Origin: a virus
IMG/VR virus record: IMGVR_UViG_3300020473_000013
Span: 160,854 to 224,853 of that record
Reading direction: 5' to 3' (one strand)
DNA: 64,000 nt
Part shown: one piece after another, positions 31,996 to 39,976 of the stretch
How the letters are laid out: every line of letters starts with the position of its first letter
Position numbering within the stretch: position 1 is the first letter of the stretch
Notes under the pieces: generated by a model
Seen by the model: the letters and a program-made list of their open reading frames with translations, nothing else
Told to the model about the DNA's origin: nothing
The model's database searches: none
Position numbers and translations under genes: made by a program

Positions 31996-33936
31996 ATGAA
32001 AAAGTCCAACGTTACTCTCCGGGGTATCGTGGTCGCGGGCGATTCTCGGCAAGAAGCTGAGGATAACTACCGCGCTGTGGCTACTGGCGTTTCGGTGAAG
32101 GCGCTCCAGGATAAGGACAACGAGTTTGTCATTCTGAGCAACGCCGATTCCGAGCTGACCCTCATGAACCCGCTTAGCGGCGACATGAACCTGGTCGAAG
32201 CCAGTGACCTGCAGAACGACCACTTCGAGTTTCTAGCGTCCGATAGCGACGAGACGGTGACTACGCACTACACCCTCTGCGCCTCCGGATGTGGTTCGCA
32301 CATCATCGCCGATGATACCGAACTCATGGAACGCTGCCCCGTCTGCGCTTCCACTCTCGAAGACCTCAGCGCTGATGACATCGAGGAAGCCCTCAACGCC
32401 GAAGCCTCCGACGAGGAAGAGGAAGACTTCGATGAAGAAGTCGAGGCCTCCGATGACAGCAATGAAGGCGTCTCCACTCCTCTTCTGGTGGTGGCCGGTT
32501 CGTACAACGATGCTGTCGAAGCGTTCCGCTCCATCGCTAGCGGCGAAGCCGATACCGAAGGCTATGACTGTGGTGGCCTGACCATCGTGGCCGACGCAGA
32601 CTCGGACATCCAGTACAGCCCGTACAACGCCGAAGAAGCTGTGGCGTCCGAAGCTCCGGAAGGCTTCTCCGTCGAGGCTTCCACAAACGGCGATTACGCT
32701 GCTCACTGGTACATGTGTGCCAGCGACGAGTGCGGTGTTCATGTCGTGGCGTCCGATGATGAGCCCGTTTTCTGCCCCGTGTGCGCTTCAGGCCTGATCG
32801 AGCCTGACGAGGAAGATCAGCAGGAAGACGAGGTTACCGCTTCCGCCGAGGACGACGAGGAAGACTACGAGGCCGAACTCGAAGACGTGGCTCTGGCCGG
32901 CGACGACGAGGATGAAGAGGAAGACGAGCCCGACGACGAAGACGATGATGACGAAGACGACGAGGAGGATGACGACGAAGACGAAGACTTCGACGACGAG
33001 AACTCCATGTCTGTCTCCAGCGTCACCGTGGAAGACGACGAGGAAGACTTCAAGGGTGAAGCCTCTGCCGAGCACGAAGAAGCCGCAGCGTCCGCAGCTT
33101 CGGAGCCCGCTCCTCTGGAATCTGTGTCCACCGACCTGCTGGCGCTTGCGTCCGCTCAAGGTGAACTCTCCGTCGACCAGCTCGAAGTGGCGTTTGCCGG
33201 AGACATCGCTGGCGAGAGCACCTGGGTAGCGTTCCATGGTGGTAAGCCTGTGGCCACCGTCACCGCGTCCGGCACCAGTGCTCAATCCGAAGTCTTCAAT
33301 TCCAACGTATTCAGCAATCTGGTTCATGCCTCCGCTTCCGAGCAAGGTGTGAGCGCTGCGCTGGAGGAGCTGGGCTTCAAGCCGATCGAGGCATCCGTCG
33401 AAGTCGATTCCTATGTACAGAATGAAGTCTCCAGCCGAGTCGAGGCCGGTGTTTCTGATGTTCGTAGTAATTTCGAGAAGTCCAGCAGCGATCACGCTGC
33501 TCGCTTCGAGGCCGCCCTGGCGACCGCCGCCACCGGCATCAACAAGGGCTTCTTCGACAACGTGAACAACCCTGTTAAGGGAGCCCTCGTGGCCACCATG
33601 AGTTCTCTCGGTATCCGGAACCCGGAGCGCGTCGTTGCCTCGGCATTCGCCAAGCACAACGAGCAATACCTCCGCAATCTGGTCGCCAAGGCGAACGAGA
33701 TCATGGACTACGACGTGGAAGTGCAGAACCAGCTCACCAAGGCTGTCGCTTCTACTGCCGAAGAGCAAGTCGCTACGGCCAGCGCCGGTGAAGGTGAACA
33801 CCTGCCGATCGGCAAGCCCGTAACCTCCGCGAAACCCTCGGCCCGCCCGCAGGAAGACGCACCCTCGCAGGAAGCCACTGCATCCGCCGGCCCGAACCTG
33901 GACGCTGTTCTGGGTACCCTCGGCCGTCGGCGCTAA
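31996..33936 (+). CDS. Acidic scaffold-like protein with duplicated zinc-ribbon modules
   Basis: This protein has 646 residues and ATG 31996 with a GGA site. Two related modules (about residues 5-120 and 155-270) each contain a beta-rich domain (V-V-A-G-x-x-x-x-A) and a C-x-x-x-C...C-P-V-C zinc ribbon (about 94-118 and 239-265). A long Asp/Glu run follows (about 290-340), then a helical region and a C-terminus ending T-A-S-A-G-P...G-R-R-R. Motifs of the form x-A-S, often V/I-E-A-S, occur repeatedly along the protein. Position between protease and capsid gene, acidity and helical C-terminus fit a scaffolding core protein cleaved in maturation. Confidence 0.72.
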   Translation: MKKSNVTLRGIVVAGDSRQEAEDNYRAVATGVSVKALQDKDNEFVILSNADSELTLMNPLSGDMNLVEASDLQNDHFEFLASDSDETVTTHYTLCASGCGSHIIADDTELMERCPVCASTLEDLSADDIEEALNAEASDEEEEDFDEEVEASDDSNEGVSTPLLVVAGSYNDAVEAFRSIASGEADTEGYDCGGLTIVADADSDIQYSPYNAEEAVASEAPEGFSVEASTNGDYAAHWYMCASDECGVHVVASDDEPVFCPVCASGLIEPDEEDQQEDEVTASAEDDEEDYEAELEDVALAGDDEDEEEDEPDDEDDDDEDDEEDDDEDEDFDDENSMSVSSVTVEDDEEDFKGEASAEHEEAAASAASEPAPLESVSTDLLALASAQGELSVDQLEVAFAGDIAGESTWVAFHGGKPVATVTASGTSAQSEVFNSNVFSNLVHASASEQGVSAALEELGFKPIEASVEVDSYVQNEVSSRVEAGVSDVRSNFEKSSSDHAARFEAALATAATGINKGFFDNVNNPVKGALVATMSSLGIRNPERVVASAFAKHNEQYLRNLVAKANEIMDYDVEVQNQLTKAVASTAEEQVATASAGEGEHLPIGKPVTSAKPSARPQEDAPSQEATASAGPNLDAVLGTLGRRR

Positions 33937-33958
33937 CCCTCCTTTGGAGACATGAGAC

Positions 33959-34645
33959 ATGATCAACCAAAAGTACACTCGTCTTTTCAATACTGAGCAC
34001 CGTCCGGTCGAGACCGGCGTGATCATCCCCGATGAAGGCATCGCCCTCGTCTACACCAAGGAAGGCGACAAGACCGTCGTTCGTCCGTCCACCGGCGCCG
34101 CCGGCGAGCACTTTGCGGGCCTGAGCCTGTCGCGCAACGCTCCGCCGCTGTTCATGCCGTACATCGAAGAAGCCTCCGTCGAAGGCGAGTTCCTGGAGCT
34201 GCCGCGCACTCCGATCGCCGGCCAGATTCTGGTGAAGATCGGTGGCACCAAGGTCACCATCAACGCCGGTACCGACGCACCTGCCGATGCTTCCAGCGTC
34301 AGTCTCGATGACAACACCATCCGCTTCCACGCTGATCACGACGGCGAAGACCTGATGGTGCAGATGATGTACGAGCCGACCATCACCGAAGCACGGCAGT
34401 GGAAAGGCGACATGCCGGTCGGCGGTCTGCCCTCTTCCGCTCAGGGTATCATCGGTGTCATCACCAAGGGCGACGCCAGCACTACCTACTTCGACGCCTC
34501 TGCCGACTGGTCTGGCGCAATCAAGGCCAAGCTGGGCCCGGACGGCATCTTCACTACCGTCGGCTCTGGCGCTCAGGCCGAAGGCGTCACCGTGCTGCAA
34601 TCGCCGACCCCGGCGGTTCCGCTCCTCGTCCTCAACATCGACTGA
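33959..34645 (+). CDS. Probable capsid decoration or structural protein
   Basis: This 228-residue protein is beta-rich, Gly/Pro/Asp-rich and without cysteines, encoded with strongly C-biased codons like the capsid gene that follows 51 bases later. That indicates high expression. It ends V-P-L-L-V-L-N-I-D. No catalytic motif. A head decoration or vertex protein is the natural reading from position. Confidence 0.65.
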   Translation: MINQKYTRLFNTEHRPVETGVIIPDEGIALVYTKEGDKTVVRPSTGAAGEHFAGLSLSRNAPPLFMPYIEEASVEGEFLELPRTPIAGQILVKIGGTKVTINAGTDAPADASSVSLDDNTIRFHADHDGEDLMVQMMYEPTITEARQWKGDMPVGGLPSSAQGIIGVITKGDASTTYFDASADWSGAIKAKLGPDGIFTTVGSGAQAEGVTVLQSPTPAVPLLVLNID

Positions 34646-34696
34646 TCCCACTCCAGCGAAGATCAGCAGACCATTTTAATCACGGAGAACTGAATC

Positions 34697-35797
34697 ATGA
34701 CTCAACCGTACAAAGGCGCACGTATGGTGCTCGCCAGTGGCGATCCGATCGAAGAACTGCGCTTCGGCAACTCCAACCAGCGCGCGCTCGATCCGAAGAC
34801 CGGCGAGTTCAACGCCAACGACAAGGGCGAACTGGTCAATGCCATCAGCAACCTGATGTCGGCCTACGCCAGCGGTGAAGTTCGCGAACAGCAGCCTGCC
34901 GAGATGTCCAGCGCCGAGATTTCCGAAGCTCGTCGCGAAGTTCTCGCCAGCGCTCTGAACGACGCTACCGGTCAGGAGTGGGCAGCTCTGGGTTCCGGCC
35001 TCGCTCGCCAGATCGACTCTGAGACCAGCCGTCAGGGCTTCCTGCGTCGCATCGCTCAGGGCCAGACCCTGCGCCAGGGTGAAGTGCCGCGTGTTCCGAT
35101 GCCCGCGCACGACAGCATCGCCATCGTCGCCACCAACGCTTCGTCTGTCGGCTACCAGACCATCCGTCAGCGCGTGTTCACTCCGGACGAGTTCGAGATT
35201 CAGGCGAACGTCCGCGTCGAGAACCTGGACATCGAACAGGTGAACGGCGATCTGCTGGAGCACGCCTACAACGACGGCCTGCAGGCTGTGATGGTTCAGG
35301 AAGACCGCCTGTGGAAAGACGCTGCTGACAAGACCGTCGGTGTCGTGAACGATCTGGAGTACATCGCTGGCGAGCTGACTACCCGCAACCTGGGTAATCT
35401 GCGTCAGGCCGTGGCCCGCTGGAACCTGCCGGTCAACACCGCCATCATCAGTAACGACTACTGGGCGGACATCATCGGCAGCCAGGACTTCGCTACCTTC
35501 CTCGATCCGATCACCAAGTACGACTTGGCTCTGAACGGTCAGATCGGTACTCTGGTCGGCATGCAGCTCCTGACTGACGCCTTCCGTCAGCCGAACCAGA
35601 AGGTCCTCGGCAGCGGCGAAATCTACGTCGTCGCCAGCCCGGAGAACCACGCTGCCTACTCCACCCGTGGCGGCATCCGGTCCACTCCGACCTCCGGTGC
35701 CAACGCCGGTAACAGCACGCGCGGCTGGTTCATGACTGAGCCGTTTTCTTTTGTACTCGCCAACAGCCGCTCCGTGGCGAAAGGCAAGCGGGTCTAA
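34697..35797 (+). CDS. Major capsid protein (HK97-like fold)
   Basis: This 366-residue protein shows an acidic/helical N-terminal segment of about 70-90 residues (delta-domain-like) with A-S-G and A-S-A motifs. A beta-rich capsid domain follows, with the spine-helix region (R-N-L-G-N-L-R-Q-A-V), I-S-N-D-Y-W and a C-terminus F-S-F-V-L-A-N-S. It is highly C-biased in codons, expected for the most abundant virion protein. N-terminal cleavage near L-A-S at residues 12-14 would resemble T4 gp23 processing. ATG follows CGGAGAACTGAATC. Confidence 0.82.
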   Translation: MTQPYKGARMVLASGDPIEELRFGNSNQRALDPKTGEFNANDKGELVNAISNLMSAYASGEVREQQPAEMSSAEISEARREVLASALNDATGQEWAALGSGLARQIDSETSRQGFLRRIAQGQTLRQGEVPRVPMPAHDSIAIVATNASSVGYQTIRQRVFTPDEFEIQANVRVENLDIEQVNGDLLEHAYNDGLQAVMVQEDRLWKDAADKTVGVVNDLEYIAGELTTRNLGNLRQAVARWNLPVNTAIISNDYWADIIGSQDFATFLDPITKYDLALNGQIGTLVGMQLLTDAFRQPNQKVLGSGEIYVVASPENHAAYSTRGGIRSTPTSGANAGNSTRGWFMTEPFSFVLANSRSVAKGKRV

Positions 35798-35824
35798 TCT
35801 CCCGACCCGGAGATACCGAGCACG

Positions 35825-35833
35825 ATGTAAAGA
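35825..35833 (+). promoter_or_regulatory. TGTAAAGA motif inside the structured element before the homing endonuclease
   Basis: ATGTAAAGA is flanked by CACGAT and ATCGTG, which can pair. It may be a promoter or simply part of the folded RNA. Confidence 0.3.
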
Positions 35834-35838
35834 GTACA

Positions 35839-35902
35839 GGGTATCGTGAGGACAAGGCCGGCCAGCCCTGTCGCTTCCCTGAGTGACTAACTCACGGTAC
35901 CC
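35839..35902 (+). ncRNA. Structured RNA element A, upstream of homing endonuclease
   Basis: GGGTATCGTGAG (35839-35850) pairs with CTCACGGTACCC (35891-35902), giving a 12-bp stem with one wobble. Inside, GACA (35851) can pair with TGTC and GGC with GCC, and GAGTGACTAACTC forms another hairpin. The junction reads GAG|GACAAGGC on the left and CTAA|CTC on the right. Exactly this arrangement recurs in element B. A conserved RNA fold is inferred. No known class is assigned. Confidence 0.6.
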
Positions 35903-35929
35903 TTCTTATTGTTTCAGGGGACAATCATC

Positions 35930-36943
35930 ATGCGAAGCGATTTTTATGTCTATGCACTTCTCGATCCGAGAAAGCCAGGCAAGTACCGTTACGGTAAACT
36001 CAGGTTCGACTATGAACCGTTCTACGTCGGAAAAGGATGCGGTAAAAGGCACGACGCTCACTTCAAGGTAAATCCTTCGAAGGTCTACAACAAGTGGAAG
36101 GATCGGAAGATACGTCGCATTCAGAAAGAAACAGGAAGCGACCCTATCGTCCGTATTTTGAAACGCGACGTTGTAGAGTCAACTGCCTTCCGCCTCGAAG
36201 CTAAAGCCATAGGGCTGATAGGGCGCAAGGGATCAGGCCCTCTCACCAACCTTACAGACGGCGGTGAAGGAACATCTGGCAGAGTGGCTTCCGCTGCTCA
36301 GCGATTGAAGAATGCGGCTTCATGCCGTAGAGTTCGATTGACCATGCCTAAAGGTAGACAGCAGCTATGGTTCAAGAGAATATCCGAAGCCAGCAAGCGT
36401 AGAACGCTAGAAGAACGGGCAGCACTCAGCAAGCGGTATAGCGACATCCAGCACAACCTGCCGGAAGACGTTGACGCCAAACGCCGTGCAGCTCTATCCA
36501 AGTCGAACAAGCGGTACCGTGAATCTATGACGGAGGAACAACGCGAAGCCGAGTCGAGAACCCTGTCCAGTGCAGTCTCCCGATATTGGGAATCAGCATC
36601 CGACGAGGAACGAAAGTCTCGCAGCGACGCGATCCGCCGTGGGTATGCCTCAAAGGCCAGATCGGAAGTAGAAGCAAAGAACCAGAAGATTGCCAATGCC
36701 ATCAAGCAACAACACAGCTCAGCCTCTCCGTTTGACAAGCGGATGCGTAGCTTCAACGTGATGGCAGGTGTCATGGTTCGTAACAGCGTTAACTCTGGCG
36801 AGATTGATCCTGCCGATGCGGATACGATCAAGGCACGCCTCAAAGTGTCTGCCACCAAGTTCTACTCGAAAGAGCATAATTTGGAGCGTGAACCCAAAGC
36901 CCTTCGGGAAAAGGTTCGCAACGTTATCGCCCAGTATGCGTAG
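35930..36943 (+). CDS. GIY-YIG homing endonuclease
   Basis: This 337-residue protein has an N-terminal GIY-YIG domain with F-Y-V-Y-A-L-L-D and P-F-Y-V-G-K-G, a catalytic-region arginine/glutamate block (F-R-L-E-A) and L-T-N-L-T-D-G-G-E-G. It then has repeated basic helical DNA-binding segments (R-R-A-A-L-S-K and similar) across the C-terminal two thirds. The base composition is lower in GC and codon use is less C-biased than in the neighbouring capsid genes, a sign of transfer. It sits directly after the capsid gene, flanked by structured RNA elements A and B. It is a mobile gene that would cleave unoccupied cognate sites. Confidence 0.9.
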   Translation: MRSDFYVYALLDPRKPGKYRYGKLRFDYEPFYVGKGCGKRHDAHFKVNPSKVYNKWKDRKIRRIQKETGSDPIVRILKRDVVESTAFRLEAKAIGLIGRKGSGPLTNLTDGGEGTSGRVASAAQRLKNAASCRRVRLTMPKGRQQLWFKRISEASKRRTLEERAALSKRYSDIQHNLPEDVDAKRRAALSKSNKRYRESMTEEQREAESRTLSSAVSRYWESASDEERKSRSDAIRRGYASKARSEVEAKNQKIANAIKQQHSSASPFDKRMRSFNVMAGVMVRNSVNSGEIDPADADTIKARLKVSATKFYSKEHNLEREPKALREKVRNVIAQYA

Positions 36944-37234
36944 CCATAAATATCGCTTCGTGTGTTGATTTTTCCTGACCAATAGGAGGAGATAATATGT
37001 GCTTCTAACATTGGCAGGTATCTCCTAAAGATCATTGGTCGTTAGACCGCACCGAGTGCGAGCACCCTGCGAGGACAAAGCACCGTAGCTTTGATGCTGT
37101 CTAGTCACATGGATTCCAGCATCTAACTCGCAGGGCGCTCCCTTTCTCTCGGGTGATCTTGTGTCTTGGTCGTAGCAAGCTGTCACGCCCGGGAGCGACC
37201 TGCGGCCAAGATTGTGCAAAGGGAGGATAGTCCT
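36944..37234 (+). other. Non-coding, heavily structured 291-base region after the homing endonuclease
   Basis: No gene is seen. Several long complementarities are present: GACCAAT (36977) with ATTGGTC (37034), AGGAGATA (36987) with TATCTCCT (37019), GGTC-gtta-GACC, GCAC-cga-GTGC, element B at 37060-37140, and CTCTCGGG (37146) with CCCGGGAG (37188). TCTTGG can pair with CCAAGA across that last stem, giving a pseudoknot-like arrangement. It resembles a catalytic intron core in density of pairing, but I cannot fit a group I core with confidence. Confidence 0.55.
37060..37140 (+). ncRNA. Structured RNA element B, downstream of homing endonuclease
   Basis: GAGC-a-CCCTGCGAG (37060-37073) pairs with CTCGCAGGG-c-GCTC (37127-37140), about 13 bp with one mismatch. 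Inside, AAAGC-accgta-GCTTT forms a hairpin and GATGCTG pairs with CAGCATC. The junction GAG|GACAAAGC...CTAA|CTC matches element A. Different stem sequences with the same architecture are what covariation would produce. Confidence 0.6.
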
Positions 37235-37708
37235 GTGAATAAAGCGTGCGACCTTTTCGCACTAGCCATTACTGCCTTCAAGGAAGGTAAGTACGACTCC
37301 GCAGCTAAATTCTTCTCCTCCGCGATGGGGTCTGATGACCTCGACTCGTTCGTGAATGACATCGCCCGCAACGTTCCACGTTCGGCGCTCACGGGCCTTG
37401 TACCTTCTTCTGAAAACACACTGTCGCCGTCTCTGGCTTCTGCTGACTCTGAGGACCTTTCCTACATTGTCGAGCGGATCGAAGCTGGATTCCGGGCCGA
37501 GTGCTCTCTCCTTGATGAGGGTGATGAAGAAGCCGAGGTTCGAGCGTCCGATGAGGACGAGGATGATGACCTTGACGAGGAGGACGACCTCGACGATGAA
37601 GACGACGATGACCTCGATGCTGAGGACACGGAGTTGGATGACGAGGAAGACCACAACTCTGGTAAGATGAAGCTCACGGCGTCGGCTGGTCCTGTGCGAT
37701 TCAAGTAA
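37235..37708 (+). CDS. Acidic internal head protein-like (157 aa)
   Basis: The GTG start at 37235 has GGGAGG upstream. An in-frame start 69 bases earlier would run through the structured RNA. The protein has a helical N-terminus, then a long Asp/Glu run (about 105-145), and ends L-T-A-S-A-G-P-V-R-F-K. It also contains L-A-S and R-A-S sites. The T-A-S-A-G-P end matches the C-terminal region of the scaffold-like protein. Possibly a scaffold component or internal head protein processed by the same protease. Confidence 0.65.
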   Translation: MNKACDLFALAITAFKEGKYDSAAKFFSSAMGSDDLDSFVNDIARNVPRSALTGLVPSSENTLSPSLASADSEDLSYIVERIEAGFRAECSLLDEGDEEAEVRASDEDEDDDLDEEDDLDDEDDDDLDAEDTELDDEEDHNSGKMKLTASAGPVRFK

Positions 37709-37712
37709 AACG

Positions 37713-37746
37713 ATCCCCCTCAGGGCACTCCCTAGGGGGATTTTTT
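37713..37746 (+). terminator. Rho-independent terminator of the head unit
   Basis: ATCCCCCT (37713) pairs with AGGGGGAT (37734), followed by six T, then GTATCC. Confidence 0.88.
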
Positions 37747-37775
37747 GTATCCCTGCGATGTAAGGAGTACAGCTT

Positions 37776-38453
37776 ATGTCCGCGAAAGGAGAGGGTTTCG
37801 ATCTACTCGCCTCCATACGCAACGCGCAGACCCCACTGTTCCTGACGCTCACTGGCTTTCGGAAGTCCATGGCCAAGCATCTGGGGCTGACGATTCTGCC
37901 GTTCATCCTGCACGACAACCCAAAGGCTGTGATTCGACGCAGCCAGAACGCAGAATACCCGTACGGATACTTTCGTCTCAACTCGTTCGAGATCATGCGG
38001 GACCAGCAGGCGGTCAAGACTATTCGTCGGCACGGTTCGACCCGCTCGCTCGATGACATGACCAACGCGGCTATCAGCAAAGGCTACATGTTCCCGTGTA
38101 AGCTGATGGTGGAGCTCCACTTCATCCACAATGAGCCTAGAGAGGTGCTAGCGCTGATCGAGAAGGCTTCTATCCTTGGAGCAGTAGACGGGTTTTCATT
38201 CGAGGCCACTATGGAAGGCTCAACGCCGTGGACGGTAGGAGTCGCTATGGAGGAAGGTCCCGTCGAGATTCCGCAGGTGTCCCTTGAGGAGGAGTCTGAT
38301 GCTGCTGCATTCGACATCCAGTTCTCCTTCTCTATCACTTCTCGCGTCGGTGTCGTCAAGAGCGTGCCCAAGATCAACAACCAAGGCCACGTCACACGCA
38401 ACATCGGTGTGCCTGGCGCGGAGCCTGAGCCTTTTTCAGGAGGTGACCAATGA
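37776..38453 (+). CDS. Virion protein upstream of sheath (neck/tail candidate)
   Basis: This 225-residue protein is alpha/beta with a basic first half and an acidic loop near residue 165 (L-E-E-E-S-D), followed by a V-P-G-A-E-P-E-P tail. Four-base overlap with the next gene. Position between head and tail modules suggests a neck, terminator or tail completion protein, but I recognise no motif. Confidence 0.6.
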   Translation: MSAKGEGFDLLASIRNAQTPLFLTLTGFRKSMAKHLGLTILPFILHDNPKAVIRRSQNAEYPYGYFRLNSFEIMRDQQAVKTIRRHGSTRSLDDMTNAAISKGYMFPCKLMVELHFIHNEPREVLALIEKASILGAVDGFSFEATMEGSTPWTVGVAMEEGPVEIPQVSLEEESDAAAFDIQFSFSITSRVGVVKSVPKINNQGHVTRNIGVPGAEPEPFSGGDQ

Positions 38454-39925
38454 GCAAGTTTCGATCCGCGAGCCGTACCGTAGTCACGGAGATCAAGTCC
38501 TTCGTCGTGGACACGGTCGCCCGTACTGGTGCCTTTCGACAGTCCGTTAGTGCTCGTATTACAGAGACCGATTCTCTGGATCGGCGCGACATCAACGTGT
38601 CTGAGGAATACCCCTTTATCATACCCAAGGACACCAACGCGGTGCTAGGCATCCTCAGTCCGGAGCCTGTACGCCTCGTACTTACGCAGACAGGTGAGTA
38701 CGATCTGGAGCCTGAGCCCGAGCCTGTGCCAGACCCTCCCGCGTTCGACGTGTCAAGCCAGATATATGCAGGCAGCACCTTGAACATCGGCCTCACTGAT
38801 TCGTCAGTCAAGTATCCTCGCAACCGTTTAACCATCACCGCGTTTAACATGCGTACTGGTGAGACGGAGGCGGTAGAGCTAAACCGGGACGACGAGGACG
38901 TTTTCCGTGGAACCCTGCAAATCGCTCTGGGTGAGGACGGTAACGACTTCGACGGTGTGATGTACGCCGAGTCTCAACATCAAATCCTTCTCCAGTACCA
39001 CGTAAATCCTGATGAGAACGAGCTTCTGGAGACGACGGTCAATGTCGATTCTCCTTACACCGATCCTGCTATCTCTAGTCTCCACCGCGTATTTCCTGGG
39101 AAGCCTATTCCTGTATACGTGGATGATCCGGACCTTGATGGAGCGCATTCTGTTAGCGTCAACGTGCTGAACCTGAACTTCGGTTCGTCTCGGACGATGG
39201 AGCTAAGCCCTGTGGAAGGGGAGACTGGCCTGTTCTACGGCCTTCTGCTTACCCGTTCCGAGGACGCTCCTGAGAACGACAGCGCTATCACCGTCCGTGT
39301 TGGTGACGAGGTTTCCCTGACCTTCCGTTCCCCGTACTACGATCAGGTCGACCTCGTTGAGGAGATCGTGCTGATCGAGGATTCTCGTGACATCGACGCG
39401 CAAATCTCGGTCGAGGCCGAAGTCATGCAGGGAGGTAGTTTCGACATCGCCCTGAACGACTACAACCTGAGCGGCGTTGGTACCACCGAGCTAGTAGTGT
39501 CCAACGTTCGCACTCGGGAGTACGTGCTGGTCAAGTGCCGTGAGCTGATCCCGCACGGCGGCGTGTTCAACGGCACGGTCAACACTACCCTAGGAACATC
39601 GGATGTCGCCAACGGGCTTCTCGGTGTAGAGGTCGGAGACGTGATCCGCACCACGTACATCGACAGTACGGCTGAAAGCATGCCGTCCATTCGTGTCGAA
39701 GGAGACACGCTAGTCACTTCCGGCCTCGCTCCCTCGCCTGCCGGCATTTCTCTCATGGTTGAGTCGGAGCAGGAGCCCGAGACGGAGCCCGAGACGGAGA
39801 CGAAAACTCAAACGGTAGAAATGATTGTCGATGGCCTGTTCTACCTGAACGGCGCTTTCAAGGGCACGGTGGAGGTTTACGGACTCTCCCCAGAAATGAC
39901 TCGCTGTTCGATCCTCCACAGTTGA
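38450..39925 (+). CDS. Beta-rich, Ig-like virion protein with acidic Glu-Pro linkers
   Basis: This 491-residue protein has a basic N-terminal segment, a linker E-P-E-P-E-P-V-P-D-P-P (about 85-100), and then three related beta-sandwich repeats of about 110 residues. The repeats share G-L/V-F-x-G-T/L and V-G-D-E/V-V-S/I-x-T-F/Y. A second Glu-Pro/Glu-Thr linker (about 445-460) precedes a short C-terminal domain. Precedes the second sheath gene. A virion surface or sheath-associated protein is inferred. Confidence 0.65.
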   Translation: MSKFRSASRTVVTEIKSFVVDTVARTGAFRQSVSARITETDSLDRRDINVSEEYPFIIPKDTNAVLGILSPEPVRLVLTQTGEYDLEPEPEPVPDPPAFDVSSQIYAGSTLNIGLTDSSVKYPRNRLTITAFNMRTGETEAVELNRDDEDVFRGTLQIALGEDGNDFDGVMYAESQHQILLQYHVNPDENELLETTVNVDSPYTDPAISSLHRVFPGKPIPVYVDDPDLDGAHSVSVNVLNLNFGSSRTMELSPVEGETGLFYGLLLTRSEDAPENDSAITVRVGDEVSLTFRSPYYDQVDLVEEIVLIEDSRDIDAQISVEAEVMQGGSFDIALNDYNLSGVGTTELVVSNVRTREYVLVKCRELIPHGGVFNGTVNTTLGTSDVANGLLGVEVGDVIRTTYIDSTAESMPSIRVEGDTLVTSGLAPSPAGISLMVESEQEPETEPETETKTQTVEMIVDGLFYLNGAFKGTVEVYGLSPEMTRCSILHS

Positions 39926-39933
39926 TAATTTAG
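39923..39933 (+). promoter_or_regulatory. TGATAATTTAG motif before second sheath
   Basis: This site overlaps the stop of the preceding gene and lies 44 bases before the sheath ATG. It matches the site before the first sheath gene in ATAATTTAG. Confidence 0.45.
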
Positions 39934-39976
39934 CCCGTACAATGGTTTCTACGAACCAACGAAGGAGATTGTAGAT

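Noticed and set aside
32788-34041. Minus-strand frame across the acidic scaffold region
   Set aside because: Repetitive Val/Phe/Leu sequence arises from the complement of the Asp/Glu run.
35798-37234. Group I intron containing the homing endonuclease
   Set aside because: The capsid protein before it appears complete with a natural C-terminus and the following gene has its own ribosome site, so no exon join is evident. GACTA/TAGTC pairs exist, but I could not assemble a full P3-P7 core. Kept only as an alternative in the findings.
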